Shown in pieces: positions 43,970 to 56,474 of a DNA stretch of 64,000 nt. Each line of letters opens with the position of its first letter. The stretch's first letter is position 1. This stretch comes from Larix kaempferi (lineage: Eukaryota > Streptophyta > Pinopsida > Pinales > Pinaceae). The notes beneath the pieces are model-generated. The model made no database searches, was not told where the DNA came from, and was given only the letters and a program-made list of their open reading frames with translations. The position numbers were made by a program, and so were the translations under genes. Location of the stretch: positions 8,046,001-8,110,000 of the forward strand of contig BSBM01001138.1 of assembly GCA_027924585.1 (NCBI GenBank), written 5' to 3'.

Positions 43970-45555
43970 AATAGCTTTAAAAAGGTTTATCTGGAGGCAT
44001 GCTCAAGTGATTATGAGTTTCTGATTACTCATCTGAGGATATGTGTATTGGTTTTTTTTAGATTTTTGTTTTTCTTGGAAGAAGACGAGACTTACGACTC
44101 AGGAGGAAGCCGAGATCTTATCTTCCTATACATAACAATTTGAATTGGAGAATTTGTTTACATGTTCAGATCAGATAAACAGGAGATGGCGACCAACAGG
44201 TTAGTCCATTTTTGGTTTTCACAAGCCTATTATAAATCATGGGGAAATTCTCTCCTCATTTGAATAAAAAGTTTTTTTTTTTTTGAAAATAATAGTGATT
44301 TTTGAATTTTCAAAATGAGTTTACCCAGAAAAGATGACTTAGAATTTTGAAAAATGAACACTGATATAAAAAAGAGTACATATGAATATAATCTGTTTTT
44401 TGATATGAAAGTTTGTCTAAAACTGATTGATATAGCCATTTTGAATATCATAGAGTGAAAGCATCATATTTACAAATATAAATGATATGTTCCTATGAAA
44501 AACATCTTAAAAATGTAACAATATTTCTTGAAAATAAAGTTATGGTCTTATTTATGTGGAAAAAAAAAATTGTATTCTTTCAATAAAATATTTTATTAAA
44601 TATTCCATTTTTATTTTTAAAAGCATCATGTGACACATCTGTCATTGAATGGAAACAACTTGATTCTTTTTCAAAGGTACGAAGTCCTTTCGTGATTCAT
44701 ACAATATAAGCATTAAATTTCGAATATTATATAATATTTTTTAAATTGAATAATTATTTTGAAAACAGAAATGCAGAAAGAAAAACTTAGGTTTACAGTC
44801 CTATGTCCTTCCTTTTTGAAAATTTAAAGGTTATTAATATCAGCAACAATCGGTTCTCGAGACAGCTTTCATCTTTTAACTTTTTTTCCAGTGATTTCAT
44901 CTTTCAACTTTATGTACAGCCTCAAGACCCTGGCCATAGAAATAACAAGTTTTTTTGGGGGCTTAATTAAAAAAAAACAAGTTTTTTTGGACCTCTACCT
45001 TATGCGGTTTTTGTAGAAGATTCTTCAGTTTTTTAACTGGATCTCAGCTACAACAATCTTTCAGGTATTGTCTTTTTGCATCTATGATTTAGATTTTGTT
45101 TGTATTATTTGTAATAGCGGTTTAGAGTAACTCAGTTCAATACAGTTAGATGCAGTCTTTGTTGTTTTTAACATGTTCTACAAAATCATTAGGTATTGTT
45201 ATTATGCGGCTTTATTAATAAAAGTATTTATTTAGTATATCTGGTTTACCGGCTGTTGAATATACTCTTGAAAAGTTGCTATTCCCGTAAGTAAAAAAAA
45301 AAAACTTCATATTTACCTTACAAAGATTTAATAACAAATTAAAAATTAAAAATATGATAAGTGAACTCTTTTTGGTTATTTTCCATCTTACACTATTATA
45401 TTTATTATACACTAATCTTCACCTATAAACCTTAACCTTATTAGATTTGTAAATCTCTTTACGTAATTTATCTACTACTTATGAGTTTGACGAATAAAAA
45501 TGCATTTCACATTTAAAAGAAACTATAAAAAATATCATAACATGTTAGGTCTTTT
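43970..45555. other. No gene recognised
   Basis: AT-rich with long A or T runs. Homology to LINE ends before 44000. A 'ttttttttggg' and 'caagtttttttgg' duplication is near 44950-44990. Confidence 0.45.
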
Positions 45556-45559
45556 GAAA

Positions 45560-47880
45560 ATCACAAATAAATGAGTGTTTTTGCTTTGAATATAGCTACA
45601 TTATTTATATATTATTATTTCATTATATATAATATACTTTATTTTAGAATAGAAAATGAGACCTCCATGTCTCTTGTTATGTTATCTCTTATTATGTTAA
45701 ATTAAATTTATGTTATATGGTTTTTTTCCTTTGATGAAGTATATGTCATGATGGGACTTGTGAATGCCTCTATCTTTGTTGATATTTTTTTGGACAACAA
45801 TCCATGATCTCCCCTAATAATGTCCATCTCTTCTTTGGATCCAATGTGTGTCGATATGTTGTTGGATGATGATTGTTTCTCAATTGGATGTCTATTCCAA
45901 CATACCTTATATGTACATCACACTATACCTTGATGTTTCCATATTTGACCATCATCACAACATGTTCCTAATTTTTTGCCTTAGTTCATGCTCATGTGAA
46001 TCCAAAGCTTGCTTTATACACCTACCTCCGTTGCCCTTTTTATATATATAATTCTTGTGACATTCAATAGTGACATTGTCACCTAGTGGAAAACTTCACC
46101 TGTTATGATTTCTAAGAGCCCTTGGAAAATATCAATCATTCTCTTAACAATAAATACACACTTGGAAATCCAAGTGGAAGCCTTTTGCAATAAATGCCTA
46201 TGTGAAGTCTAGGTTTGGTGGTTCGCTTATGAAAAATAAAGGCCATGGACATAATGCACTTTATTTCAGACAACAATTACACAGTTTTCCAAGTCATGGG
46301 AGGTAGGAAGCATATGCAATATACTGAAATATTCTTGTAAAGGCACGATGTTTTCATTGTCTTCCTTTTCACAACAAGACAAATTCATCAAAGATAATTG
46401 ATTTCCCTCACTCTCCAATGCAAGGGACTATAATTTCTTCAATACATTGATGTTTTTAAATGATAGAGATTTGAGTTTAGCTTCATGTATTTTTGGTGTC
46501 TTCTTCTTCTTCCTTGTAAAGTCACGGTGTTTTCATTGTCTTCCTTTTCACAACAAGACAAATTCATCAAAGATAATTGATTTCCCTCACTCTCCAATGC
46601 AAGGGACTATAATTTCTTCAATGCATTGATGTTTTTAAATGATAGCGATTCTTCCTCTTGCTCTTCCTCCTCTTCCTCCTCCTCCTCCTCTTCCTCTTCC
46701 TCCTCTTCCTCCTCCTCCTCCTCCTCCTCTTCCTCTTCCTCCTCCTCCTCCTCTTCCATCAATGGAACTCTATATTCATGTGTTCATAACAAGTTTCCAT
46801 TAGGATGTGATTGCCATTCTCCTCCTCCTCCTCTTCATCCTCTTCTTCCTCTTCCTCCTCCTCTTCCTCTTCCTCTTCCTCTTCCTCTTCCTCCTCTTCT
46901 TCCTCCTCCTCCTCCCCCCCCTCCTCTTCCAACAATGGAACTCTATATTCATGTGTTCATAACAAGTTTCCATTAGGATGTGATGACCATTCAACAATCC
47001 ATGTGTTGTTAATCATCCATCCTGCAAACAACATAATGACAATCACCGAAACAAAGCTAAGCATGTATATAAAGATCCATTCATTTTTGAGTTTGCTTTT
47101 TATGAATATTTTAGTAAACAAAGTTACAAAACATAGAAATAATTGTTTTTTGAGCATATAATACCACATTTTCCAATCCAATCACTTTAGAGGCAAGAGC
47201 CAAAGGATGAGGAAAAAGGTATGAATTATCAAAACATTTTCATAAATGGTTGACATACCAGTGCATAGAATTTATTCTTTTAGATGCAGAAAACATTTAA
47301 CCCATACATTCAACAATTATACATCAACACAATTGCTTCCAAATGGAGTGATATCTTTTTTTTAATGATCTAAAATCCATTTATAGATAAAATTCTCAAT
47401 ATCCTTAATTTTCCACTTGGACGAAATAGACAATGCAATAGGTATTTTCATGTGTTATATGTCGCATTATCTTATTGGTATTTTCATGTGTTGTATGTCA
47501 TATTATTTTATTTGTTTTCACTAAAAAAATCATTTATTTTTTAAAGTTTAAGTGATCATATTTATATATATGTTTTGTTTTTTTTAAACCAATAAACTCA
47601 CATGTTGCAATTGACACATCAGCTTAATATTAAAAAGTTTGTTATGTAATTGGGATGTTTCAAAATATCAAAAAGAGAAGAATATTAAAAAGTTTGTTAT
47701 GTAATTGGGATGTTTCAAAATATCAAAAAGAGGATATTATATAAAGAAAATTCTGTAAAAACGAGGTATTTGAAAAGGTATATAATAATTTTACAAGGTA
47801 TGTGAAAAGGTATATAATAATTTTATATATTCAATTGTGTAGACATCTAAATAATGGATGTGAAAGCAACACAAATGATT
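45560..47880. repeat. Unclassified repeat body, copy 3
   Basis: It matches 10931-13095 over almost its whole length, in the same order and orientation. The 774-bp solo-LTR-like insertion is missing (clean join 'caattggatgtctattccaa' near 45891). A 130-bp block (46332-46470) is duplicated at 46519-46640, and polypyrimidine arrays are inserted. A 62-bp block near 47635-47735 is also doubled. Confidence 0.75.
46650..46930. repeat. (CCT/CTT)n polypyrimidine microsatellite in two blocks
   Basis: Blocks at 46650-46757 and 46819-46930 consist almost only of cctcctctt-type units. Each is followed by the same ~54-bp anchor (from 'atcaatggaactctatattc'). Long serine or arginine/lysine ORFs across it come from the repeat alone and are not genes. 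Confidence 0.95.
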
Positions 47881-47884
47881 TGTC

Positions 47885-49305
47885 TATTTGAAATATTTTA
47901 TTTTATTTTTATTGTTTTATACATTTTTTTCAAATAAAATAAAACTAGTATTTGTCCTAGGAGGGGTAAAAGGAACGCCGAGAGGAAAAGAGCATAAGGA
48001 AATAAAGTTAGTTTGGGCAGATTATGGGCAATAGGTTATACTGGCGTCATTGAAACAGAGAACAAAATCACAATTTAAGTATGAATCTTAGGCTAACTAA
48101 TAGAAGCACTTCCAAATATGATGTAAACAATTTCAAAGTAACCCTGAAAGCTAACAAGGTGAGGCAACTGAGAATCAAATACAAATAAGAGATATGTAAA
48201 ACTAGTTTTTGGAACACATTTGAATATTGGAATGGCCTATAGCTGTATTAGCTCTAGGTTCAGATAACAATCAATTGGGAAACATACCCTAAATAAATTT
48301 GTCTCTAAAATGGATTTGGGATGGGTATGTAGAATGAAGGTGTTTTTTGTGAACCTCTTAATGTTGTGAAGTATGATTCCTTTCAGTATCAGAAACCATC
48401 GCTATAAAGGCTAATGCAAAAGCCGAGAAATGAATACCACTAAGTTGTAAACAAGAAGAAAAATTCAATTTTAAAAAGAGCAATCATTTAGCTGAGCATT
48501 AAATCCTATGATAGCCATAACAATCTAGGGCTATTTGCATAGATAGAAGCCTCTATGCAAAGCAGAAAGGAAGCCTTTATGCAAAATAGAAAGGTAACTA
48601 CGGTAGTATATTATAATACAGTTATTGTAACTATTCGGGCAAAAGATGAGAATGATATTTATATTGCCTGCATCAAAAGGATGGACACTTTAATTGTTAT
48701 ACATCAAGAGGGATTGACACTTTTAATTCACTTTTAACAAGAGTAATCACTAAATGAACCTCCTAGAATCTTCCACTTGATCACAAACAACAGCCATCAT
48801 TGCATAAAATATGTTTTATCATTTATTTACAAAAGCATATTTCAAACTTATGAAACTTCCAAGATTTATTATTATATATGTATTATAATTAACAACCACT
48901 CCATAGATTTAGATTTGAAATGACCTCTCACCATAAATCTATATGAATCATAGAACACTAACTTTATTCTCATATTAGGTCGCAATGCATAAAAAACAAA
49001 AGTACATGGTATAATCAACAATAAAATTAATAAACAAAGAACCTTACCCTTCATTAGGGAATGAAACATGCTTAAAATAAGTAGCAACCATAATGGCCCT
49101 AAAAAAAACTGACCCTTGTTTTTATATTATATTTAAGGAAACATCAATACCTTCGTGGTGTAAGTTATCATTTGAATGTGAATGCATATAGGGATAGATA
49201 TACCACTTAATAATTGCTTTGGTACTACTAATTCTTTTATAAACTTAAACACCTAGTTATATTATCCAATGTTTTGAAAATCATGACTCTTTCTGTAATC
49301 GATCT
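47885..49305. other. No gene recognised
   Basis: Mixed-composition sequence with short ORFs (48555-48737, 48872-49087) and no known domain. Confidence 0.45.
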
Positions 49306-49311
49306 ACCAAC

Positions 49312-49321
49312 TACCATGTTT
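49312..49321. repeat. SINE target site duplication, left copy (TACCATGTTT)
   Basis: It matches 49533-49542 exactly. Confidence 0.8.
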
Positions 49322-49532
49322 TTTTTTTTTTCCCATGTGGTTCACTTTAATCGGCTTAGCCGACCGCTACATCCACAAAATAATTTCCGACGGACCCGCC
49401 CTGAAGGGGTCTCCGCCCTGCGGCTGCTGCGTGCCTAACCCCAAGAGGGTCTATGAGGATGGATCCCGCGACCTCGCATGCTGGGAGGCCTAACTTCCGA
49501 GAACTCAACCGATCGAGCTAACTCTTGGGGCT
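49322..49532 (-). mobile_element. tRNA-derived SINE, ~210 bp, with poly(A) tail
   Basis: On the minus strand the element begins 'AAGCCCCAAGAGTTAGCTCG'. It has an A box (TAGCTCGATCGG, 49509-49520), a weakened B box near 49457-49473 ('GGTCGCGGGATCCATCC'), a GC-rich body, and ends in a 13-base poly(A) (T run at 49319-49331). An exact 10-bp target duplication frames it. It differs from the two-headed SINE at 29032. LINE machinery would have moved it. Confidence 0.85.
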
Positions 49533-49542
49533 TACCATGTTT
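49533..49542. repeat. SINE target site duplication, right copy (TACCATGTTT)
   Basis: Matches 49312-49321. Confidence 0.8.
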
Positions 49543-49543
49543 G

Positions 49544-49544
<1 letters not shown>

Positions 49545-49595
<51 letters not shown>

Positions 49596-49615
49596 TAATA
49601 ATAATAATAATAATA
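49545..49615. repeat. (TA)n followed by (AAT)n microsatellite
   Basis: About 46 bp of TA then about 25 bp of AAT units. Confidence 0.95.
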
Positions 49616-49619
49616 GTAA

Positions 49620-50627
49620 TATTTATAATCATATTAATGATCTTATACCTAATAAGTTTTGTATGTGTATATATATATATTACATAGAATTAATAATGAT
49701 TTAAATTATTTATTGATTTTTAAATATTATTTATATAAATCAATAATGTTTAATTATTTAAATTTAAATTAAATAATGATGTCAAAAATATTTATATATA
49801 TTTTTGAAAAAGAACATGTTATTAATTTAAAATATGAATACAAAACTTTCAACCAAAGTATTCCATAACTAAATATACTTGATAAGTAATTTTTTAAATA
49901 ACATAGAAAGTAACAATTTCAATAAAGTTGCAAACTCCTCTTTAAGTTATGATAGTTTAAAATATTTTCTAATTAAAGTTATTTGTATTTTTAATTTTAA
50001 TTTAGTTTTTTTCTAAAAGTAGAAACAAAGTTTGTTTAAGATTTAAGTATGGCTTTCAATAATGAAATTGAAATATTGCCAACTTTTCATGGTCTATTTA
50101 CTTAAGAAGCAAGGTGTGCTTTGTGCAACTATAGTTGACGACTCCTCAATCATTATAAGGTCTTTCTTGCAACATTCTATTCCTTAAAATCCCATTATTA
50201 TAAGGTTCTTGTTGCAACATTTTAAGGTCCAAAGAATGATAGAATTTAAGTGTTGTAACCTTTAAGTGTCATAACATTTTAAGGTTCAAAGAATGTTAGA
50301 ATTATTCTATTCAATCAGTTCAAGTGTTGCGAGCAAGTAATAAAGATGTTAATCTTCTTCTGAAAATGGGGATGACCATGAATGAAGTTTCAATTGAGAA
50401 AAGTGGGGGGTGGCTCTTTATTATACTTCTCTCCTGTGACATTAATCAACATTAAACCCATCATGAATTGTGTACATAAGTGTCTAGTCTAATATAAAGA
50501 AATAATATAAATGTATTTTTAATAAATTAAAAACATATTACCAAGGAAAAATAAATTAAAAACATATAAAATTTAAAATTTAAAATATATATTCAAAATT
50601 AATATAATAAGATTAAATAATATAAAC

Positions 50628-50667
<40 letters not shown>

Positions 50668-51300
50668 TTTATTAAAATAAAATTTATATTATACAGTGGC
50701 AAAGCAAAATGTCGTGGGTTCATTTTGAAAATTTGAATAATCTCACACCATAACACCAAAAATATATACAATGAAGTGACAAAGACAATTCAAGGAGTGT
50801 ATCATATATATATTGACCTCAAGTATGTAGTAATATTTTTTATATCATGGTGTACGAGAAATTTTCAAAATGGATCTACAATATTTTCATAAAATAGGTA
50901 AAATATGATGTTCCGTGGATAACACATGAATATTAAATATTAAGTTGACTCCTAGGTGGATTCTCACACATATTACATGATATATTTCTCATATTTTATT
51001 TACATTTTGTATAATTGATTTTTTAAAATAATTTTCATCAATTTATTTATAATTTTTTTTTTATAAAATTTGTTTTCAAAATTTATATTAAATTTTAAAT
51101 TTAATAAATAGAAATTTATTATTAAATATCCAAATAAAAAGTATTATAAATTATAAAAACATTTAATACAAACCAAATATGTTATAAAAAAATAAAATCA
51201 ACTCATCAAATTTGATAATGATTATAAATTATATTTGTTTTCACCTTATTTAACAACTATATTTCCTAATAACCAATAAGTAAGCGGATAGTTTATATTG
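49620..51300. other. AT-rich stretch, no gene recognised
   Basis: No ORF above threshold. It contains a short (AT)n at 50632-50660 and a 'ggtt(c)aaagaatg' duplication near 50226-50295. Confidence 0.55.
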
Positions 51301-51323
51301 AATAACTAAGTCACTCATGGAGC

Positions 51324-51640
51324 ATGCACATCATTCACTCGCCTACACCTGAGCTTGCCACAACCGCAGCATGCGGTGCACTTGCCACGACCACCGCATG
51401 CAATGCACTTGCCACAACCACGAGTTCGCATGCTAGACTTATTTTTTGCACTTGCTTCTGTTCAAATTTATTCTTCAATGACGATTGGATCAATGGCTTC
51501 TCGCAGAGTGATCAGCAAGGCCTCCGAAGCGCGACAATTATTCTACAAATCTCAGAATGCCCTTCATGGCAACAGGTCTACTCAATATGTGGGGATTGTT
51601 ATAGCCATTAATATGCTGCATTCCAAAATGTGACTAGTTG
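51324..51640 (+). other. ORF pair with an in-frame 27-bp repeat, unknown
   Basis: The frame 51324-51611 has three 9-residue repeats, 'LATTAACGA', 'LATTTACNA' and 'LATTTSSHA', from a 27-bp tandem DNA repeat (51354-51434). The overlapping frame 51355-51633 continues 'MASRRVISKASEARQLFY', which has the Arg/Ser/Ala make-up of an organelle-targeting peptide. The local base composition is much less AT-rich than the surroundings. It could be a captured first exon, but I do not recognise it. Homology outside the window would be needed to call it a gene. Confidence 0.25.
51354..51434 (+). repeat. 27-bp tandem repeat, three units
   Basis: Units begin 'cttgccac(a/g)acca' at 51354, 51381 and 51408 and contain 'gcatgc'. 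Confidence 0.85.
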
Positions 51641-51644
51641 GTGA

Positions 51645-53100
51645 TGCCTCTTATTAATAAAAACATGTCAGTCCAACTACTCTTTACATATGGTTTTATT
51701 TAGTGGATTGAAGGGTGGGTTGGGAGAGCAATGTCTTCCCTCCCCCATGCATCTGGTTTTTGTGGCTTGGCCTTGGGAGCTAGCTCCAATCACCTCAATC
51801 CGAAGAATGTGGTGAGTGAACACTCTAAAATTTCCCTTGTGGGTCTTAGTGCTCTAGAAAACACACATTCAGTTTGGGCATCCCAAACAATGTATGAGTA
51901 ATGACTCATGCAAATGGAATGAGTGTGTGATGTGTGAGTTGGTGGAGGTCAATAGAAGGGAGAAATGATGTGAAAGTGGGGTAGCATAAGCCTAATATCC
52001 TATGGTAACCTTGACTCTGCAATGGAAATGTTGGCAATAGGAGACATGGAAGAAAAATTCGTTGGTGAAGAATCAAGAACAAGATAGGCATGATGTTCAG
52101 ATTAATGCTCAATTAAGGAAAATTAAAGTGGGACCCAAAACATGAGTTTAAGGGATTTAAATAGGTGCAAAGAAACAAGTATTTATAATTGGACCTTTGT
52201 TTGGAATCTATATTTGGTGGCTTGTATTCTTAGTTTTATTAATATCCCTCTAGATATTCTCCCATCCCCTACTCTTCTTGTTTCTAATTCATATAGCTCA
52301 AAGAAAAAGAGTGTAGGTGCTTAGTGCAATCCCAATTTGAAACTATAATTTGCAATATTTGGTCTACTCCCTACAACAACATAAAAATTGGTGTCTGTTA
52401 TGATGATGACAGTAAGGAAAAGCAGGTGCTAGAAGACACCCTGCATGAGCTAACATTTTTAGATCCTTCTTTGTTTAGAATGTTTGGTTAGGTTGCTTTG
52501 TTACTAGGACAACTTGTTAGGTAGTATACCTATCAAGCTAGTCAATATAGTTGTTGGGTACATAGCTATAAGTTTTTTTGAAACAAGGACTTTGTCATTT
52601 TGCTTATGAATCGCTGCCAACTTTTTATCAATTTGTATTATAAAGTATTGAAATTGAAAAAAACATGTTAAAAAATATTTTCATATAAAAATAAAAAAGA
52701 AATTAATAATACAATTATAAAATTTTACATATTTCAAAATTAAAAAATAAATAAGATAGGTATATATTTCAAAATTAGATGAATATAGACTTCAAAAAGA
52801 TGTTAAAATGTATTAACATTTTTTTAAATAAGTAAAATATTGTAAACTAATCCTACTCACCAGGAATGTCAAAATATTAAATATCACAACTTACTAATGT
52901 TCTTGCAAATGTTCATATATCATAAAGTCAATTTTATAATAGGTCCATTCTCACCTAACAACAAATGATGGCATATAACCAACCAACAAATAAAAAAGAG
53001 AATATCATTTTTACACATAGATATACATCAAAAAGTGAATTTTATAATAAAGTCTAATGTCACATGTCATCTTATCAACTTCATTTACAAAACAAATTAA
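51645..53100. other. No gene recognised
   Basis: Short ORFs only (51906-52112 minus, 52142-52324 plus), without known motif. Confidence 0.45.
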
Positions 53101-53107
53101 TATAATC

Positions 53108-53560
53108 ACCATAGATCCATCTTAAACCTTGATATGAGGGATCAAATTTCTTGAGTTTTTATTTTATTTTATGAGTAGATATGGATTTTTATTTTATTTT
53201 TTTCATATTTTTTTAATTTTATGAGCGGACATGAATTTTTTTAATTACAATAACGTTAATTTATGTTACACCATCTCCCCCAATTGTACCCAACTCGCTC
53301 CTCATTTGGTTTTTAGAAAATTACAAATCTGACAAATTACTAATCATATAATTATAATGTTAATGAATTTATAAATTACAATAACGTTACATTATGTTAC
53401 ACCATCTCCCCCAATTGTACCCAACTCACTCCTCATTTGGTTTTTAGAAAATTACAAATCTGACAAATTACAAATCATATAATTATAATATTAATGAACT
53501 TTTAAATTTTATGATTAAAATTACCAATCATATAATTATAATGTTAATGAACTTTTAAAT
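53108..53560. repeat. Dispersed repeat, copy B, with 131-bp tandem units
   Basis: It is related to 20948-21290. Inside, a 131-bp unit starts at 53244 and again at 53375 with very few differences ('ttacaccatctcccccaatt', 'gtacccaactc', 'catataattataat'). A partial third unit follows at about 53520. Confidence 0.8.
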
Positions 53561-53564
53561 TGTA

Positions 53565-55195
53565 TGATTTTTTAAAAAAATTTAAAGAAATTTAACATAA
53601 ACTTTATAGTTTTATTCAATATATTAATATACTCATAACTAAATTTAATAATTTAAAAATATATATATCACAATTAATATAAAAATTTATTTTTTAATTA
53701 ATATTGAATAATAATTTTTTTTATAAATAAGTTTAACAATTAAAAGCATATCACAAATAAAATAAATTTAATTAACATAAAATATTACATTTTTAAAATC
53801 AATATTGAATAATAGTTTTTTAAAATTAAATATATAATAAAATAATTCCAAAATCTAAATATCAAAATAAAAAATTCACATATTTATCTATTCAAATAAA
53901 TAATAAACAATAAGCAAAAAGATGCTGAGTTTTTTTTTAATGGTTTACTTGGTTGTATTTTAACAACTGAGAATGGGTTTTCTTTGATAATGAGATTGTT
54001 GTATGGGCTATGTTTTTAAATAGTATCATCCAAATTGATAAAAAAAATGCATTTTGATGAAATATCTAGCAGAAAATGCTTGTATGGTCTTCAATTCAGT
54101 GAAAAATGTGTGATCAAGAAAGCGGTTTTCTATTTGAATGTTGGAACGAACGTTTTTTCGGAATCATTATGTTTGATACAAAACAGACCGGGTAATTGCT
54201 TAAAAATAAGAAAAAAATCGTGTTCTTTGCATAGAAAATATACTCTACATTATATAGACGATGAAATAGCACTTTCTGTATCTCTGTGGCGATTATTGTA
54301 AAACGTTTGTGACATTCATGATTTTATCTTTACTTTCAATTTTGCAAGAAAACTGTTTCAAAGACCGACGAACAAAAATTAGAAACTGGAATTTTAAGTA
54401 GGGACATGGAATGAAGACAATTGACATATTTTCAAATAAAAAGGTATAGAAATGACGAGCGTAATCAGAGGTATTTTTTATTTAGATATGTGAATCGACT
54501 TATCTATATTTGGTAATTAATGTTCATTTTAATATATTAAAGGAAAAAACTAAAAAGTTATATTTATAAAATTGTTTTTATGATTTATATGTATGCATAA
54601 TCATTTTTTTAGGTGGAGAAAATTTTGTAAGCTTAAGTGTAATGAAATGACGTATGTTTGTTAACAAACTTGGTGCTTTGATGCCTTGAGAAAGCTATCT
54701 ATTACATTATAGTTTGAAATGACCGATTGCTATTCATCCACTTTTTTAACAGTTAAAATTTAGATTTGTTCATTCAAGTTAAATTGAAAACATAAATATT
54801 AAATTCAAGCATCCAGTTTCATGTGCATCAGAAACCTAAGCAATCCCTTCATCCAACTATACATCTCGAAGGCCGAAGTGGGGTCATTTGACTTTTCTGG
54901 AGTCTATCATGAGTGTAGTAGCCAACATGGTGCAAAGTACGAATGTTAATGAAGTCACTGAATGACCGACTACCCACCGACAACTGACTAAATCTTTTAA
55001 AATAGCAGATATTCAGGTTACCAAATCTTTGACTGTAAAAATGAAATTTGAAAAAAGCATCTTCGACATTTCATTTTTAGATGAGTAATTGCAACATCCT
55101 CGGCCAAGCATTGCAATACACCCATGGCGACATACAATATTACGCTAGTAATATTTATATTAAATGAAATTTAAATAAATTAATAATTATTTTTC
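53565..55195. other. AT-rich stretch with one unassigned ORF
   Basis: The only notable frame is 54035-54301 (88 codons, plus), which has no recognisable domain and is probably incidental. The rest shows nothing. Confidence 0.45.
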
Positions 55196-55202
55196 AAAAT
55201 TT

Positions 55203-55310
55203 CTCGCGGCCTGCTGCCTCCTCCCCTGCTCTCTCCTGTTGGTCGCTGGTCGTGGGTTGCCGGTCGGCATGAAAGGGCCATCGCGGGTCGTCGGTCGCCG
55301 ACGTCGATGG
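55203..55310. other. Isolated GC-rich block with GGTCG repeats
   Basis: About 108 bp of GC-rich sequence in AT-rich surroundings. 'ggtcg' or 'cgtcg' recurs several times ('ggtcgctggtcgtgggttgc'). No ORF or known element. Confidence 0.7.
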
Positions 55311-55725
55311 TTACTATTGCTCATAATTTGGTTTAAAATATAAACCTTATAAAATTAAATTATAACTCAAAGATTTACATCATAAGTTTAAGATAGGTAT
55401 GAATGAAGTTGGTTAAATATTAGAAATAATATTATAACAAGGTGAAGGAAAAATGGGAAAAGTTTGTAATAGGATATCACAATATTTTTTTTATAAAAAT
55501 AATGGGATATTCAATAACACTTCTTAGAAGACAGTGTACCATTTAGAAGAAAGGTATTAGAAATGAACTTTGTGTTTTAATTACCATACTATGTAAGAAT
55601 GTGAACAATATTTTAAAGCTATGAGTCACTTCAATAGTAAATGGCATATGTTGTTGCAACTTGTAACTACTTTTATATTTACCAAGTTTTACATATTTTG
55701 AAAGATAGTTGCATAGGATGGTGGG

Positions 55726-55840
55726 TTTTGAAGAGATTCTGAGTTATGGAGAGCAAGAGGACCCTCTTTTATGTTTCGATTTTGAAGAGATTAAGAGATT
55801 CTGAGTTCAAATGGAGAGTAGGAGGGCCCTCTTTTATGTT
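55726..55840. repeat. Tandem duplication, ~55-bp unit
   Basis: 'ttttgaagagatt' ... 'tctgagtt' ... 'ccctcttttatgtt' occurs twice. Confidence 0.8.
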
Positions 55841-56217
55841 CCAAAGATGGAAGCCATAACAATGACGCCCTTTCAAACTACTTGTCTATACTTTCCTATT
55901 TGAGCGATATTTTTTAAAAAAATATTCAAATTTCTAAGGGTTTTATATAGTTTGTGGCTAATTTTGGCAATTTTTAGAGTAAAAAAAATATATATAAATA
56001 AAATAAAATATAATGGAGTTGAATAAGATGAAAAAGGGATCGTTTGCTTTAAGAAAGTTTAGAAGTTTTAGGGGCTTAGGCTCATTAATGAAGAAAAACC
56101 ATAATTGACATTGATTTGTTAATTGAGAGCTCATGAGTTATCAATGATTTTCATTGAGGGATTGGTTGGGCTACAAGTTTAATATTATTTATGCTATAAG
56201 TATTTAAATGATGTTTA

Positions 56218-56467
56218 TGATGTTAGATGTGATTAATGTTTATATGCTTAACTTATATGAAGTATACAAGGTTTTAATGAATAGTGTTAATTTGAAAACT
56301 TTGTTAATAAAATTGATTAAAATAGTTTCTTCATTATGATGTTAGATGTGAATAATGTTATATACTTAACTTATATGAATTATACAAGGTTTTAATGAAT
56401 AGTATTAATTCAACATTTTTAATTTGAAAACTTTGTTAATAAAATTGATTAAAATAGTTTCTTCATT
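56218..56467. repeat. Tandem duplication, ~120-bp unit
   Basis: Units begin 'tgatgttagatgtga' at 56218 and 56337 and both end 'aaaatagtttcttcatt'. The second carries a ~13-bp addition. Confidence 0.9.
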
Positions 56468-56474
56468 TTTTAAT

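Noticed and set aside
46626-47161. ORFs of 116 codons made of poly-Ser, Pro/Leu or Arg/Lys
   Set aside because: They arise from the CCT/CTT microsatellite read in different frames and strands.
53920-54310. 88-codon ORF at 54035 as a small gene
   Set aside because: No known motif, no intron signals and no supporting context.
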